Assembly (NCBI GenBank): GCA_903912795.1
Contig: CAIWIS010000198.1
Location: forward strand, 1 to 13,873
DNA length: 13,873 nucleotides
From: an uncultured Bacteroidales bacterium
GTDB taxonomy: Bacteria > Bacteroidota > Bacteroidia > Bacteroidales > Paludibacteraceae
Reading direction: 5' to 3'
The notes under the pieces were generated by a model. The model saw only the letters and a program-made list of their open reading frames with translations, did not search any database and was not told where the DNA came from. Made by a program: the position numbers and the translations under genes. Numbering within the stretch: the stretch's first letter is position 1; every line of letters starts with the position of its first letter. Shown here in pieces: positions 8,071 to 13,873 of the stretch.

Positions 8071-8210
8071 CTCCCGAAATTGACCTAACAATGGCAAAAT
8101 GATTATTTCTGCTGATGTTTCGTCGCTTTTTCCTCGAAAGCTTCTGAAAATGAATTGTGCTTTGGCAGGTCTTCTGACTTACTCCCGTAGTTGAACGCCT
8201 TCCCATTCTA

Positions 8211-8240
8211 AGTGGACAGTGACTAGTGGACAGTGGACAG
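8211..8240. repeat. Tandem heptamers AGTGGAC in riboswitch arm 2
   Basis: Four consecutive 7-nt units on the plus strand: AGTGGAC, AGTGACT, AGTGGAC, AGTGGAC, then AG. They lie between the GCCACTG and GGGAAGGC blocks of the riboswitch. One unit differs by two bases. Confidence 0.8.
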
Positions 8241-8253
8241 AACGAAAAAATCG

Positions 8254-8281
8254 GTAGTCTGTTGTCAGTAGTCTGTTGTCT
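8254..8281. repeat. Tandem heptamer pairs GTAGTCT/GTTGTC in riboswitch arm 2
   Basis: Two 14-nt copies on the plus strand, each made of two related heptamers: GTAGTCT GTTGTCA and GTAGTCT GTTGTCT. They share the arm with the AGTGGAC array, from which they are separated by 13 nt, but their sequence is unrelated. Confidence 0.8.
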
Positions 8282-8300
8282 TTCAAACAGTGGCAAAAGT

Positions 8301-8324
8301 GTTGTTCAATACGTTATTCAATAC
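8301..8324. repeat. Tandem 12-nt repeat in riboswitch arm 1
   Basis: GTTGTTCAATAC followed directly by GTTATTCAATAC (one mismatch). In minus-strand RNA its TATTGAA units can pair with TTCAATA near plus 8355-8362, which would close arm 1 as a long hairpin with the TTAATTA array in its loop. Confidence 0.65.
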
Positions 8325-8327
8325 TTC

Positions 8328-8355
8328 TTAATTATTAATTTTTAATTATTAATTA
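8328..8355. repeat. Tandem heptamers TTAATTA in riboswitch arm 1
   Basis: Four consecutive 7-nt units on the plus strand: TTAATTA, TTAATTT, TTAATTA, TTAATTA. They lie between the TCCCGC/CTGTAAGC block and GCCACTG of the riboswitch, so they occupy a different arm from the other two heptamer families. Confidence 0.75.
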
Positions 8356-8454
8356 TATTGAAAGAGCTTACAGCAGCGGGACTGTACAGGATTTTCACCT
8401 GTTTCCCTTTTAATTTATTAACTCGCATTACCGGAATTAATAAAACCTTAGCGG

Positions 8455-8481
8455 GTGCAAAGATAAAACAATTATTTAAAT
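8455..8481 (-). promoter_or_regulatory. Promoter of the B12 uptake unit, copy 1 of a 27-bp repeat
   Basis: Read on the minus strand, TATCTTTG (plus 8458-8465) is a full -7 box; no TTG stands at the -33 distance. Transcription would begin near 8450, so the RNA opens directly with the riboswitch. All 27 bases of 8455-8481 recur exactly at 10955-10981, in front of the next minus-strand unit. The interval from here to 8569 holds no gene and no clear terminator for the barrel pair. Confidence 0.55.
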
Positions 8482-8569
8482 TTTGGGTTGTATAATATAC
8501 TTTTTTTTGGCTATTGGATGTACCAAAACTTTCTAAAAAGACAAAGATTTCAATAAATTCATTATTACA

Positions 8570-9676
8570 TCAAATCAATACTCCTATTTTCAGCATTATA
8601 TCATCAATCGAATTTAATGAGCTATGAAAATCAAAATTTCTTATTTGATTTAAATTGAGCTCAATAAAAATGGATTTTTTTGAGCTATAATTAAACAACA
8701 CACCACAACCGAAATTATAACCAATCATATTTTTTTGAAACAGTGGTTCATCATAAACAGTCATTTGCTGAGAGTTATTTATTAAAACATAATTAGGTAT
8801 ATTACTCTCATTTCGAAGCAAGCGATTGTAACTTATTCCTGCCTGCAAATATGGACTAATTTTTTGATTGTAAAAACCATATCTAATTTGTAAGGGAACT
8901 GATATTGCTGCAATGTTTATAACCAAATCGTTAGTTGTATTACCATTAAAACTTTTGCGATTTGTACTCAGTTGGCGATAATTGACTTCAGGGTGGAATG
9001 AGAATTTAGTGTTTGAAATAGGCACATCTACCTGAAATCCAGCTCCAAATGACAAACTGTTCTTCTTCTCATCAGGATACAAAAAGGTTGCTAATTGTTT
9101 TAAATTTAACTGTGTGTTTATGCCAATTAAACTAAAGCCATATCGAGTTCTTGTTAGTGGCTTACTTGTACATTGAGTGTACAAATTGTAAAACTTATAA
9201 AACGAACTTTTATTGTAGTTCACATATTCAACGTTTTCCAACGCAGTCTTACAATCCTTAAAAACTGATATTAGATAATTTTTATAATCTATTAATGGTA
9301 TTTCAATTAAAATGTTACTGCTATCAGATTTCAAAACATAGAATCTTTTAAACCCTTTATCTAAAGACAAATAAAGTAAGTTTTTTTCACCTTGAAACAA
9401 CTGTTCTAAAAAGAATCTTTCATTTTTTAAGTTTATTTGAATTGGATAAGACTTATAAATTCTTTTGTCTTGAAGAGTATATTCCTTTACTTGGTTTGGT
9501 GTATAAGTTATAACGGTATCCTTTTGCTTTATAGTGCAAAATTTTGAATTTTGAACATCCCCTAAATCTAAAATTCTTTCTCCATAAATAGTAGTAGTGT
9601 CATTAATAATTAGTTGACTAAAAACTGGGAGTTTAATAAATAGCAAAATAATAAAAAGATAACGCATAGAGCTCAT
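8570..9676 (-). CDS. Outer-membrane beta-barrel protein with N-terminal extracytoplasmic domain (second of pair)
   Basis: A 368-aa protein of unknown role. Residues 1-20 are a signal peptide (ending VFS before Gln). Residues about 21-170 make an N-terminal domain rich in beta strands, with the fragment NDTTTIYGERILDL corresponding to the GDTIxGxI-type opening of the neighbouring protein. Residues about 180-368 look like an 8-10-strand outer-membrane barrel of the PorT/OMP_b-brl type (RYGFSLIGINTQ, SLSFGAGFQVDVPIS, IRYGFYNQKISPYLQAGISY). The start is ATG 9676, 4 nt after the upstream stop, so translation is probably coupled; ATG 9667 three codons in gives an equally good signal peptide. It is similar in build to the upstream gene and the two look like an old tandem duplication. 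By eye it is more AT-rich than the btuB-like and FKBP genes. No function can be assigned. Confidence 0.7.
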   Translation of the reverse strand: MSSMRYLFIILLFIKLPVFSQLIINDTTTIYGERILDLGDVQNSKFCTIKQKDTVITYTPNQVKEYTLQDKRIYKSYPIQINLKNERFFLEQLFQGEKNLLYLSLDKGFKRFYVLKSDSSNILIEIPLIDYKNYLISVFKDCKTALENVEYVNYNKSSFYKFYNLYTQCTSKPLTRTRYGFSLIGINTQLNLKQLATFLYPDEKKNSLSFGAGFQVDVPISNTKFSFHPEVNYRQLSTNRKSFNGNTTNDLVINIAAISVPLQIRYGFYNQKISPYLQAGISYNRLLRNESNIPNYVLINNSQQMTVYDEPLFQKNMIGYNFGCGVLFNYSSKKSIFIELNLNQIRNFDFHSSLNSIDDIMLKIGVLI

Positions 9677-9680
9677 TAAA

Positions 9681-10883
9681 TTATTGTTTATTTAAATAAA
9701 TTATGATTGAAGTTGAAATTCTTGATGGATTTGCTGTTATTAGATGTGATTCAGATAGATTAGTCATTTGATAAAAACGTAAATTCGCACTTATGTCTGT
9801 TTTGCCAATTTTTTTAATTATACCTATACCTGCCCATATACCAAACTGATAATTATTAATCTTAAATGCAATTTTATCTGGCATAATAGTTAAACCTGAA
9901 TTGTTTAATATCTTTGTTTGTAGGTTTGTTGTTGCTTTTAAATGATTGTCATAAACAATTCCACTTTGCAAGTAAAAAGGAACTTTACCTTTACGAAATG
10001 AAAATTTAGCAGAAACAGGTATCGAAATTGATGTAAAGCCTATGTTGGTATTATATGTTATAGGGCTTGGTCCATCTATAAGTTTTAGGTTTGAATATGC
10101 AGTTTTATAATAATAAAACTCAGATTGTATTGATAATTTTTCAGAAATTCTGGGCAAAGAAATATCAAAAACAAGTCCATAAGTTGGATCTAATGATTTA
10201 TATTGGTCATTAAAGTAAAGAAATTGACCTTCAGGACGATGAATATAAAGAGAAGAATTTATTAATCCTACTGATAGTCCTAAATTTATTGTATACCAAG
10301 GTCTTAACTTTTTAAAATCGATATATTTAAGGCTTTTGCAGTCGTTGTATTTTATTACAAATTTTGATAAGTCGAGTTCATCAAAACGTACCTGCTGAAC
10401 TAAAACATTTGAATTTGGAATACAATCGTAGGTCAAAACTGCCATTATACCTCTCCATTTGGTATTGAAATAAATTCTTTCAATATCGTTTACAGTATCA
10501 TGAATAACATTGTTTTCCAATTTAAATATTGTGCCTCCTTTTTTTTGCACATAATAATTTGCTTTATGTCGATAAAGGGACAACTCGCCAGATATAAGTG
10601 TTTGAACAAATGTACTATCTACAATCTTGGATGTATAAAATTTGTCATTTTTATATCCAAATCCGATTATTTCAGAAGGTAGATAGTCTTTAACAAGATC
10701 GTCCTTTTTAAACAGACATGATTTAAAATTAAGCTCGTTTATTCGGTATAAAACCTGACCTAAAATTGTATCATTATTATTTGAAATAATAAAACCATCT
10801 CTAAAATCTTTTTTTGCATTACTATCAACACATAGTATGAGAAACACAAACAATAAACAGGTAAATCCGAAATTTGACTTCAT
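9681..10883 (-). CDS. Outer-membrane beta-barrel protein with N-terminal extracytoplasmic domain (first of pair)
   Basis: A 400-aa protein. Residues 1-24 are a signal peptide (SNA before Lys-Lys). Residues about 28-175 form the N-terminal domain that in Bacteroidetes often precedes barrels and opens with a GDTIxGxI-like motif, here NNNDTILGQVLYR, followed by YLPSEIIGFGYKNDKFYTS. Residues about 190-400 form an outer-membrane barrel of PorT type (WYTINLGLSVGLINSSLY, YGLVFDISLP, PFYLQSGIVYDNH). The family is widespread but I know of no assigned role; a structural or small-molecule-binding surface protein is conceivable. It leads a two-gene unit with the gene 4 nt downstream. Its promoter box at 10958-10965 is about 75 nt upstream of the ATG and is part of the 27-bp sequence shared with the B12 uptake promoter. 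Confidence 0.7.
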   Translation of the reverse strand: MKSNFGFTCLLFVFLILCVDSNAKKDFRDGFIISNNNDTILGQVLYRINELNFKSCLFKKDDLVKDYLPSEIIGFGYKNDKFYTSKIVDSTFVQTLISGELSLYRHKANYYVQKKGGTIFKLENNVIHDTVNDIERIYFNTKWRGIMAVLTYDCIPNSNVLVQQVRFDELDLSKFVIKYNDCKSLKYIDFKKLRPWYTINLGLSVGLINSSLYIHRPEGQFLYFNDQYKSLDPTYGLVFDISLPRISEKLSIQSEFYYYKTAYSNLKLIDGPSPITYNTNIGFTSISIPVSAKFSFRKGKVPFYLQSGIVYDNHLKATTNLQTKILNNSGLTIMPDKIAFKINNYQFGIWAGIGIIKKIGKTDISANLRFYQMTNLSESHLITANPSRISTSIIIYLNKQ

Positions 10884-10954
10884 TATGAATAATTGTGTTC
10901 GAATGATTTTTATTACACACTACTTTATAAAATAAATTAATATTTTCACATTAA

Positions 10955-10981
10955 GTGCAAAGATAAAACAATTATTTAAAT
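10955..10981 (-). promoter_or_regulatory. Promoter of the barrel pair, copy 2 of a 27-bp repeat
   Basis: The -7 box TATCTTTG (plus 10958-10965, minus strand) is set in a 27-bp sequence identical to 8455-8481; the bases on both outer sides differ. No TTG stands at the -33 distance. The rest of the 10884-11178 interval holds no gene I can support, only the terminator at 11107-11138. Confidence 0.5.
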
Positions 10982-11106
10982 ATATGTTCGTGGAATATTC
11001 ATATTTCTAAAAAAATTTTTAGTGCGATACCAATACATAGAAATCAACATCATTGATTATCAGAATATATCGCTTATTATAATCCATTTGAACGGAACAG
11101 ATGAGC

Positions 11107-11138
11107 AAAAAAAAAGCGAATCACCAAGTGAAACGCTC
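11107..11138 (-). terminator. Intrinsic terminator of the FKBP cluster
   Basis: In minus-strand RNA, AGCGTTTCAC and GTGATTCGCT form an imperfect stem (two inner mismatches) around a 3-nt loop, followed directly by a run of nine T (plus 11107-11115). It lies about 40 nt after the stop of the last FKBP gene. Confidence 0.75.
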
Positions 11139-11178
11139 TTTTTAAAATGTATAGAATAAATCCTTACGGATTAAAAGT

Positions 11179-12048
11179 CTATTTTTCGATGGCGATTAAT
11201 TCTACTTCGAAAATCAATGCTGAATAAGGTTTGATATTTCCTTGTTCGGCTTGTCCGTAAGCCAATTCCTGAGGAATATACAATTTGTATTTCGAACCTA
11301 CTGGCATTAACTGCAATGCTTCAGTCCAACCTTTAATAACTTGATTTACACCAAATGTAGCAGGTTCGCCACGGTCAACAGAGCTATCGAAAACTGTTCC
11401 ATCAATCAAAGTACCATGATAATGAACTTTTACTTTCGAAGTGTCGCTAGGCATTGCACCTGTTCCTTTTTTAATTACTTCGTATTGTAAACCGCTTGCA
11501 GTAGTAGTAACGCCTGCTTTAGCTTTATTAGCTGCTAAGAACTCTTCGCCAGCTTTTTTGTTTGGTCCATACTGATTAGCCATTTTAGCTTGTTGTAGGC
11601 GTTGCATAGTGCTATTTACATACATTTGAGCTTCTTCAGGAGTCATAGTTACTTTTGAACCATACAAACCATTTACAAGACCTTGTTTAATTAAGTCGAT
11701 ATCCACTTTCAAAGTTGAATCTCCCATTAATCCTTTTACAGCTTGTTCTTTAAGCGCAGCTCCGATATTTGTGCCAATACCTTCCAATTCGGTATACTTG
11801 CTATCTTCGCCTTTCATACCTTCTTTAATACCTTTCAAAAGGTTTGCAATTTTAATTTTCAACGAATCGGCATTAGCTGAATCTTTAGCAAGATAATAGT
11901 TTTTAATACCATTACCGTTGGCTAAACCAAAAGCATAATTTAAACTATCAATTTCAGTTTTAAGCGTTGGCAATTTTGCTTTGTTGCTGTTACAGGCAGT
12001 AAAACCAACTACAAGCAATACAGCTATAATAAATTTTATATTTTTCAT
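11179..12048 (-). CDS. Lipoprotein FKBP-type peptidyl-prolyl cis-trans isomerase
   Basis: A 289-aa isomerase that should speed proline isomerisation in periplasmic or outer-membrane protein folding. Residues 1-19 are a lipoprotein signal (VGFTAC). Residues about 30-165 are the FKBP N-terminal dimerisation domain, as in FkpA and Mip (DSLNYAFGLANGNGIKNYY, GLMGDSTLK). Residues about 180-289 are the FKBP catalytic domain. Expected active-site residues are all visible: Tyr in VHYHGTL, Phe-Asp in VFDSS, Val-Ile and Trp in NQVIKGW, Tyr in LAYG, and Phe in LIFEVEL. The start is taken at ATG 12048; a TTG three codons upstream is the alternative. It is the last gene of a minus-strand run, 35 nt after the stand-alone N-domain gene, whose N-domain it resembles closely (shared GLMGDSTLK). 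Which client proteins it serves is unknown. Confidence 0.9.
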   Translation of the reverse strand: MKNIKFIIAVLLVVGFTACNSNKAKLPTLKTEIDSLNYAFGLANGNGIKNYYLAKDSANADSLKIKIANLLKGIKEGMKGEDSKYTELEGIGTNIGAALKEQAVKGLMGDSTLKVDIDLIKQGLVNGLYGSKVTMTPEEAQMYVNSTMQRLQQAKMANQYGPNKKAGEEFLAANKAKAGVTTTASGLQYEVIKKGTGAMPSDTSKVKVHYHGTLIDGTVFDSSVDRGEPATFGVNQVIKGWTEALQLMPVGSKYKLYIPQELAYGQAEQGNIKPYSALIFEVELIAIEK

Positions 12049-12083
12049 TTTATTCAAATTTTTATTTTGTGTTATACTTGTTA

Positions 12084-12599
12084 TTAGTTAGCTGGAGCCG
12101 ATTCTTCAGGTGCAGCTGGAGCAGCTTGTGGTGCTTGTTGTGGCATCATGGCAGCTTGCTTTTTCATCATGTATTCTTGTAAAAAGCGGTCAGCATCAGC
12201 TGGTTTCATTCCTTCGTCGAATTTATTAAGCGCATTTACCAAACCTTGCATAACTAGTTCACTGTTAAATTTAAGTGTTGAGTCACCCATTAAACCTTGT
12301 TTTTTGTTCATTTTGAACGAGTTACCAATTTGCAAACCTAATTTGTACATTTCGTCATTATTAGCTTCGGCTTTAAAGGCTTTGTCAAGCGCTTTCATCA
12401 TGGCAGCCACAGCTTTATCCGATGAGTCTTTTTGCAAATAATAATCTTTAATGCCTTTACCATTATACAAGCCAAGTGTATAATTTAAGCTGTCGTTCAT
12501 TGAACTTAATTTTACCTCTTTGGCTTTGTAGTTGCCGCACGAAGTCATTACAACCATCGTAATCAATGCTACGATTGTAAAAATACTTTGTTTTTTCAT
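12084..12599 (-). CDS. Stand-alone FKBP N-terminal-domain lipoprotein lacking the isomerase domain
   Basis: A 171-aa lipoprotein (VVMTSC, Cys20). Residues about 30-145 are an FKBP_N dimerisation domain aligned with that of the next gene: DSLNYTLGLYNGKGIKDYY matches DSLNYAFGLANGNGIKNYY, and GLMGDSTLK is identical. After a short Met-rich helix (YMMKKQAAMM) it ends in an Ala/Pro/Gln tail (PQQAPQAAPAAPEESAPAN) and stops. The catalytic FKBP_C half is missing, and no remnant fits in the 35-nt gap to the next gene, so this is a clean, intact short gene rather than a frameshifted one. As FKBP_N makes dimers, I infer that it may pair with the neighbouring isomerases, as a membrane tether or as a modulator. 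It sits between two full isomerase genes, with gaps of 29 and 35 nt, so one transcript is likely. Confidence 0.8.
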   Translation of the reverse strand: MKKQSIFTIVALITMVVMTSCGNYKAKEVKLSSMNDSLNYTLGLYNGKGIKDYYLQKDSSDKAVAAMMKALDKAFKAEANNDEMYKLGLQIGNSFKMNKKQGLMGDSTLKFNSELVMQGLVNALNKFDEGMKPADADRFLQEYMMKKQAAMMPQQAPQAAPAAPEESAPAN

Positions 12600-12628
12600 T
12601 TGTTTCTAATTATTTGATTTTAAATTGT

Positions 12629-13462
12629 TTATTTCTTTTTAGCAACTGGTTTAGCAGCTGGTTTAACTGCTTTTTTCGTAGCAGGTGCAGCAGCAGGAGC
12701 AGCAACTGGCTCTGGTGCAGGCTCTTGGTATGTTTTAATTCCAAGTAATTCTACTTCGAAAGTAAGTGTTGCGAATCCTGGAATCGGACCACCTTGAGTT
12801 CCTTGTTCGCCATAACCTAAGTTATAAGGAACAAAAAATTTGTATTTTGAACCAATAGACATCAATTGAACGCCTTCGGTCCAACCCGGAATAACTTGTC
12901 CTAATGGAAATTCAATCGGTTCGCCGCGTTCTACAGAGCTATCAAATACTTTACCATCGAGCAAAGTGCCAGTGTAGTGCACTTTTACAGTATCTTTAGC
13001 TGTTGGCTTTGGTCCTTCGGCTGGTGTAATCACTTTATACTGCAATCCCGAAGGAGTTACAATTACGCCTGGAGCTGTGCTATTCGTTGCCAAAAACTTT
13101 TCGCCTTCTGATTTTTTAGCCTCTGTTTCAGCCTTTTGAGCATTGGTCATGTAGTTTCGGAAGTATTCTGTAGCTACTTCTGGTGTCATAAGGGTTGAAT
13201 CGCCTTTCATGGCAGTAGCAAAACCTTTAATTAATAAGTCGATGTTCGATTTACCGCCTGGAATAGCCTTTAGGTTTTTCGAAAAATCAGCACCTACATT
13301 CATACCCAATGCATAACTCATTGAGTCAACATTGTTTGTAAATACTTTCATGCAGCAAACAGGCGCTGGAGCATTTTTGTCTTTTTTACTTTTCTTTTCT
13401 TTAGCATTTACAGAGGCAAATACAAATACCGCTGCGGCTAAAATTAATACAGTTTTTTTCAT
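12629..13462 (-). CDS. Soluble periplasmic FKBP-type peptidyl-prolyl cis-trans isomerase
   Basis: A 277-aa isomerase. Residues 1-20 are a cleavable signal peptide (ending SVNA before Lys) with no lipobox cysteine, so, unlike its two downstream neighbours, the product should be soluble in the periplasm. A basic linker (KEKKSKKDK) and an unusual Cys-Cys (VCCMK) follow. FKBP_N spans about residues 43-125 and FKBP_C about 140-245 with the expected residues (Tyr in VHYTGTL, VFDSS, QVIPGW, LGYGEQG, LTFEVEL). The last 30 residues are a low-complexity Ala/Pro/Lys tail ending AKKK. ATG 13462 is chosen because it opens the signal peptide; a TTG ten codons upstream adds polar residues and lies in repeat DNA. 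It is the first gene after a 241-nt spacer holding two repeat elements. I see no clear promoter there. Confidence 0.88.
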   Translation of the reverse strand: MKKTVLILAAAVFVFASVNAKEKKSKKDKNAPAPVCCMKVFTNNVDSMSYALGMNVGADFSKNLKAIPGGKSNIDLLIKGFATAMKGDSTLMTPEVATEYFRNYMTNAQKAETEAKKSEGEKFLATNSTAPGVIVTPSGLQYKVITPAEGPKPTAKDTVKVHYTGTLLDGKVFDSSVERGEPIEFPLGQVIPGWTEGVQLMSIGSKYKFFVPYNLGYGEQGTQGGPIPGFATLTFEVELLGIKTYQEPAPEPVAAPAAAPATKKAVKPAAKPVAKKK

Positions 13463-13480
13463 GGATTTTTTTGTTTGAAC

Positions 13481-13504
13481 GCAAAGACGCAAATGCGCAG
13501 AAGC
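13481..13504. repeat. Degenerate 8-nt tandem repeat
   Basis: Three 8-nt units on the plus strand: GCAAAGAC, GCAAATGC, GCAGAAGC. They lie just upstream of an FKBP start. The motif resembles the GCGTCTTT-type short repeats often seen between Bacteroidetes genes. Confidence 0.45.
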
Positions 13505-13579
13505 GTTACGTTATTGATTTTGAATTAATTGTTTTATTTAAATTATTATTTTGAGTATTGTTTTTTGTATTTTACTTTT

Positions 13580-13656
13580 CTGCCCCAAACCCCTAAAGGG
13601 GCTTAAAGAAAAACCATTCGGTTCTAATTTACATCCCCTTTAGGGGCTTGGGGCAG
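13580..13656. repeat. 77-bp inverted-repeat element (CTGCCCCAA type)
   Basis: Arms of 22 bp at 13580-13601 and 13635-13656 match with one mismatch, around a 33-nt spacer. Each arm contains its own smaller dyad, CCCCT-AA-AGGGG. There is no coding capacity. It resembles the REP- or MITE-like intergenic palindromes scattered through many Bacteroidetes genomes. It falls between two FKBP genes of the same direction and could act as a terminator-like or stabilising hairpin in the transcript. Confidence 0.75.
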
Positions 13657-13703
13657 TATTATATTTATATCAATTTACTTTCGTATTTTCAAACCTCAAA
13701 CTC

Positions 13704-13873
13704 TTAAATGATTTCTATCAATTCCACTTCGAACACCAAGGTTGTATGTGGCCCTATTTGCTGACCGGCACCTTGCGCTCCATAAGCCAAGTTCGACGGA
13801 ATAAATAGTTTCCATTTGGATCCTACTGGCATTAATTGCAATGCTTCAACCCAACCACTAATAACTTGAGTTA
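13704..13873 (-). CDS. FKBP-type peptidyl-prolyl isomerase, C-terminal part (cut by the window edge)
   Basis: The last 55 codons of another FKBP gene, whose 5' end lies beyond the window. The frame reads TQVISGWVEALQLMPVGSKW onward and ends in LVFEVELIEII before the TAA at 13704-13706. It shows the second half of the catalytic domain: VISGW with the Trp, LAYGAQG with the Tyr, and FEVEL with the Phe, so the visible active site is intact. It is closest to the lipoprotein isomerase at 11179-12048 (shared EALQLMPVGSK). It is in the same direction as the other FKBP genes but separated by 241 nt containing an inverted-repeat element, so it may be the first gene of the same run or a separate unit. 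Confidence 0.88.
   Translation of the reverse strand, partial: TQVISGWVEALQLMPVGSKWKLFIPSNLAYGAQGAGQQIGPHTTLVFEVELIEII

Larger units (their letters stand above)
8160..8450 (-). ncRNA. Cobalamin (AdoCbl-type) riboswitch with repeat-filled peripheral arms
   Basis: The minus-strand leader carries the conserved cobalamin aptamer blocks in order. These are a P2-like stem (TTTATTAA and TTAATAAA, plus 8437-8444 and 8414-8421), GGGAA then GTGAAAATCCTGTACAG and TCCCGC (plus about 8376-8410), GCCACTG (plus 8288-8294), ATGGGAAGGCG (plus about 8197-8207), and the B12 box AAGTCAGAAGACCTGCC (plus 8164-8180). AGGT at 8445-8448 can pair with ACCT at 8167-8170 to close the structure. The aptamer is about 285 nt, longer than usual for this class, because the variable segments on both sides of GCCACTG are enlarged by tandem repeats (listed separately). 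It should bind adenosyl- or methylcobalamin and lower expression of the btuB-like and btuG-like genes. I am very sure of the class; ligand subtype and output mode are not readable by eye. Confidence 0.93.

Noticed and set aside
8063..8296. Minus-strand open frame of 77 codons upstream of the receptor gene
   Set aside because: It runs through the riboswitch core, the heptamer repeats and the start-proximal hairpin; its translation is low-complexity and basic, with no signal or domain.
8211..8355. Possible CRISPR array
   Set aside because: Units are 7 nt, contiguous, without spacers, of three unrelated sequences, and lie within a riboswitch; no cas genes are present.
12148..12441. Plus-strand open frame of 97 codons opposite the FKBP N-domain gene
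   Set aside because: Its hydrophobic look is the complement of the helical FKBP_N coding strand; no start context or family.
12084..12599. Pseudogene of an FKBP isomerase
   Set aside because: The frame is intact with signal, full N-domain and a normal stop, and the short gap to the next gene holds no decayed catalytic domain.
13580..13656. Insertion sequence or its ends
   Set aside because: Only 77 bp, with no transposase and no visible target-site duplication; better called a small palindromic repeat element.

Overview
The window looks like chromosome of a member of the Bacteroidetes, most likely order Bacteroidales. It is AT-rich. Promoters fit the Bacteroidetes -33/-7 pattern (TTG, then TAnnTTTG) and there are no Shine-Dalgarno sequences before the starts. 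The gene content also fits: lipoprotein TPR regulators, a BtuB/BtuG-type surface pair, PorT-like barrels and an FKBP cluster. I see no rRNA, tRNA, CRISPR array, transposase or phage gene.

Layout. (1) 1-4760: two paralogous regulators on the + strand, each exactly 553 aa (lipoprotein signal, TPR-like helices, one membrane span, coiled coil, C-terminal HTH-like domain). They bracket two small minus-strand genes: a secreted DUF3244-like protein with a strong promoter, and an unrecognised 129-aa protein. (2) 4758-8465: a vitamin B12 uptake unit on the minus strand, made of a promoter, a cobalamin riboswitch, a TonB-dependent receptor (btuB-like), a surface beta-propeller lipoprotein (btuG-like) and a hairpin terminator. 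(3) 8570-10965: two tandem minus-strand genes, 4 nt apart, for secreted proteins with an N-terminal domain and a C-terminal outer-membrane barrel. Their promoter shares an exact 27-bp sequence with the riboswitch promoter, so the pair sits between direct repeats. (4) 11107-13873: a minus-strand run of FKBP-type peptidyl-prolyl isomerase genes. It has a truncated one at the window edge, a soluble periplasmic one, a lipoprotein with only the FKBP N-domain and no catalytic domain, and a complete lipoprotein one, followed by an intrinsic terminator.

How the parts work together. In the B12 unit, high cobalamin should bind the leader RNA and shut off receptor and propeller; low cobalamin should release them, the propeller capturing B12 at the cell surface and passing it to the receptor. 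The FKBP genes should serve folding in the periplasm and at membranes, possibly through mixed dimers. The regulators look like one-step transmembrane signalling proteins; whether the small secreted protein between them is ligand or target is open.

The most unusual points are: the riboswitch, whose two peripheral arms are filled with three unrelated families of 7-nt tandem repeats while every conserved core block I can recognise is kept; the near-gapless regulator paralogs around a small secreted protein; the stand-alone FKBP N-domain; and the direct-repeat-flanked barrel gene pair.
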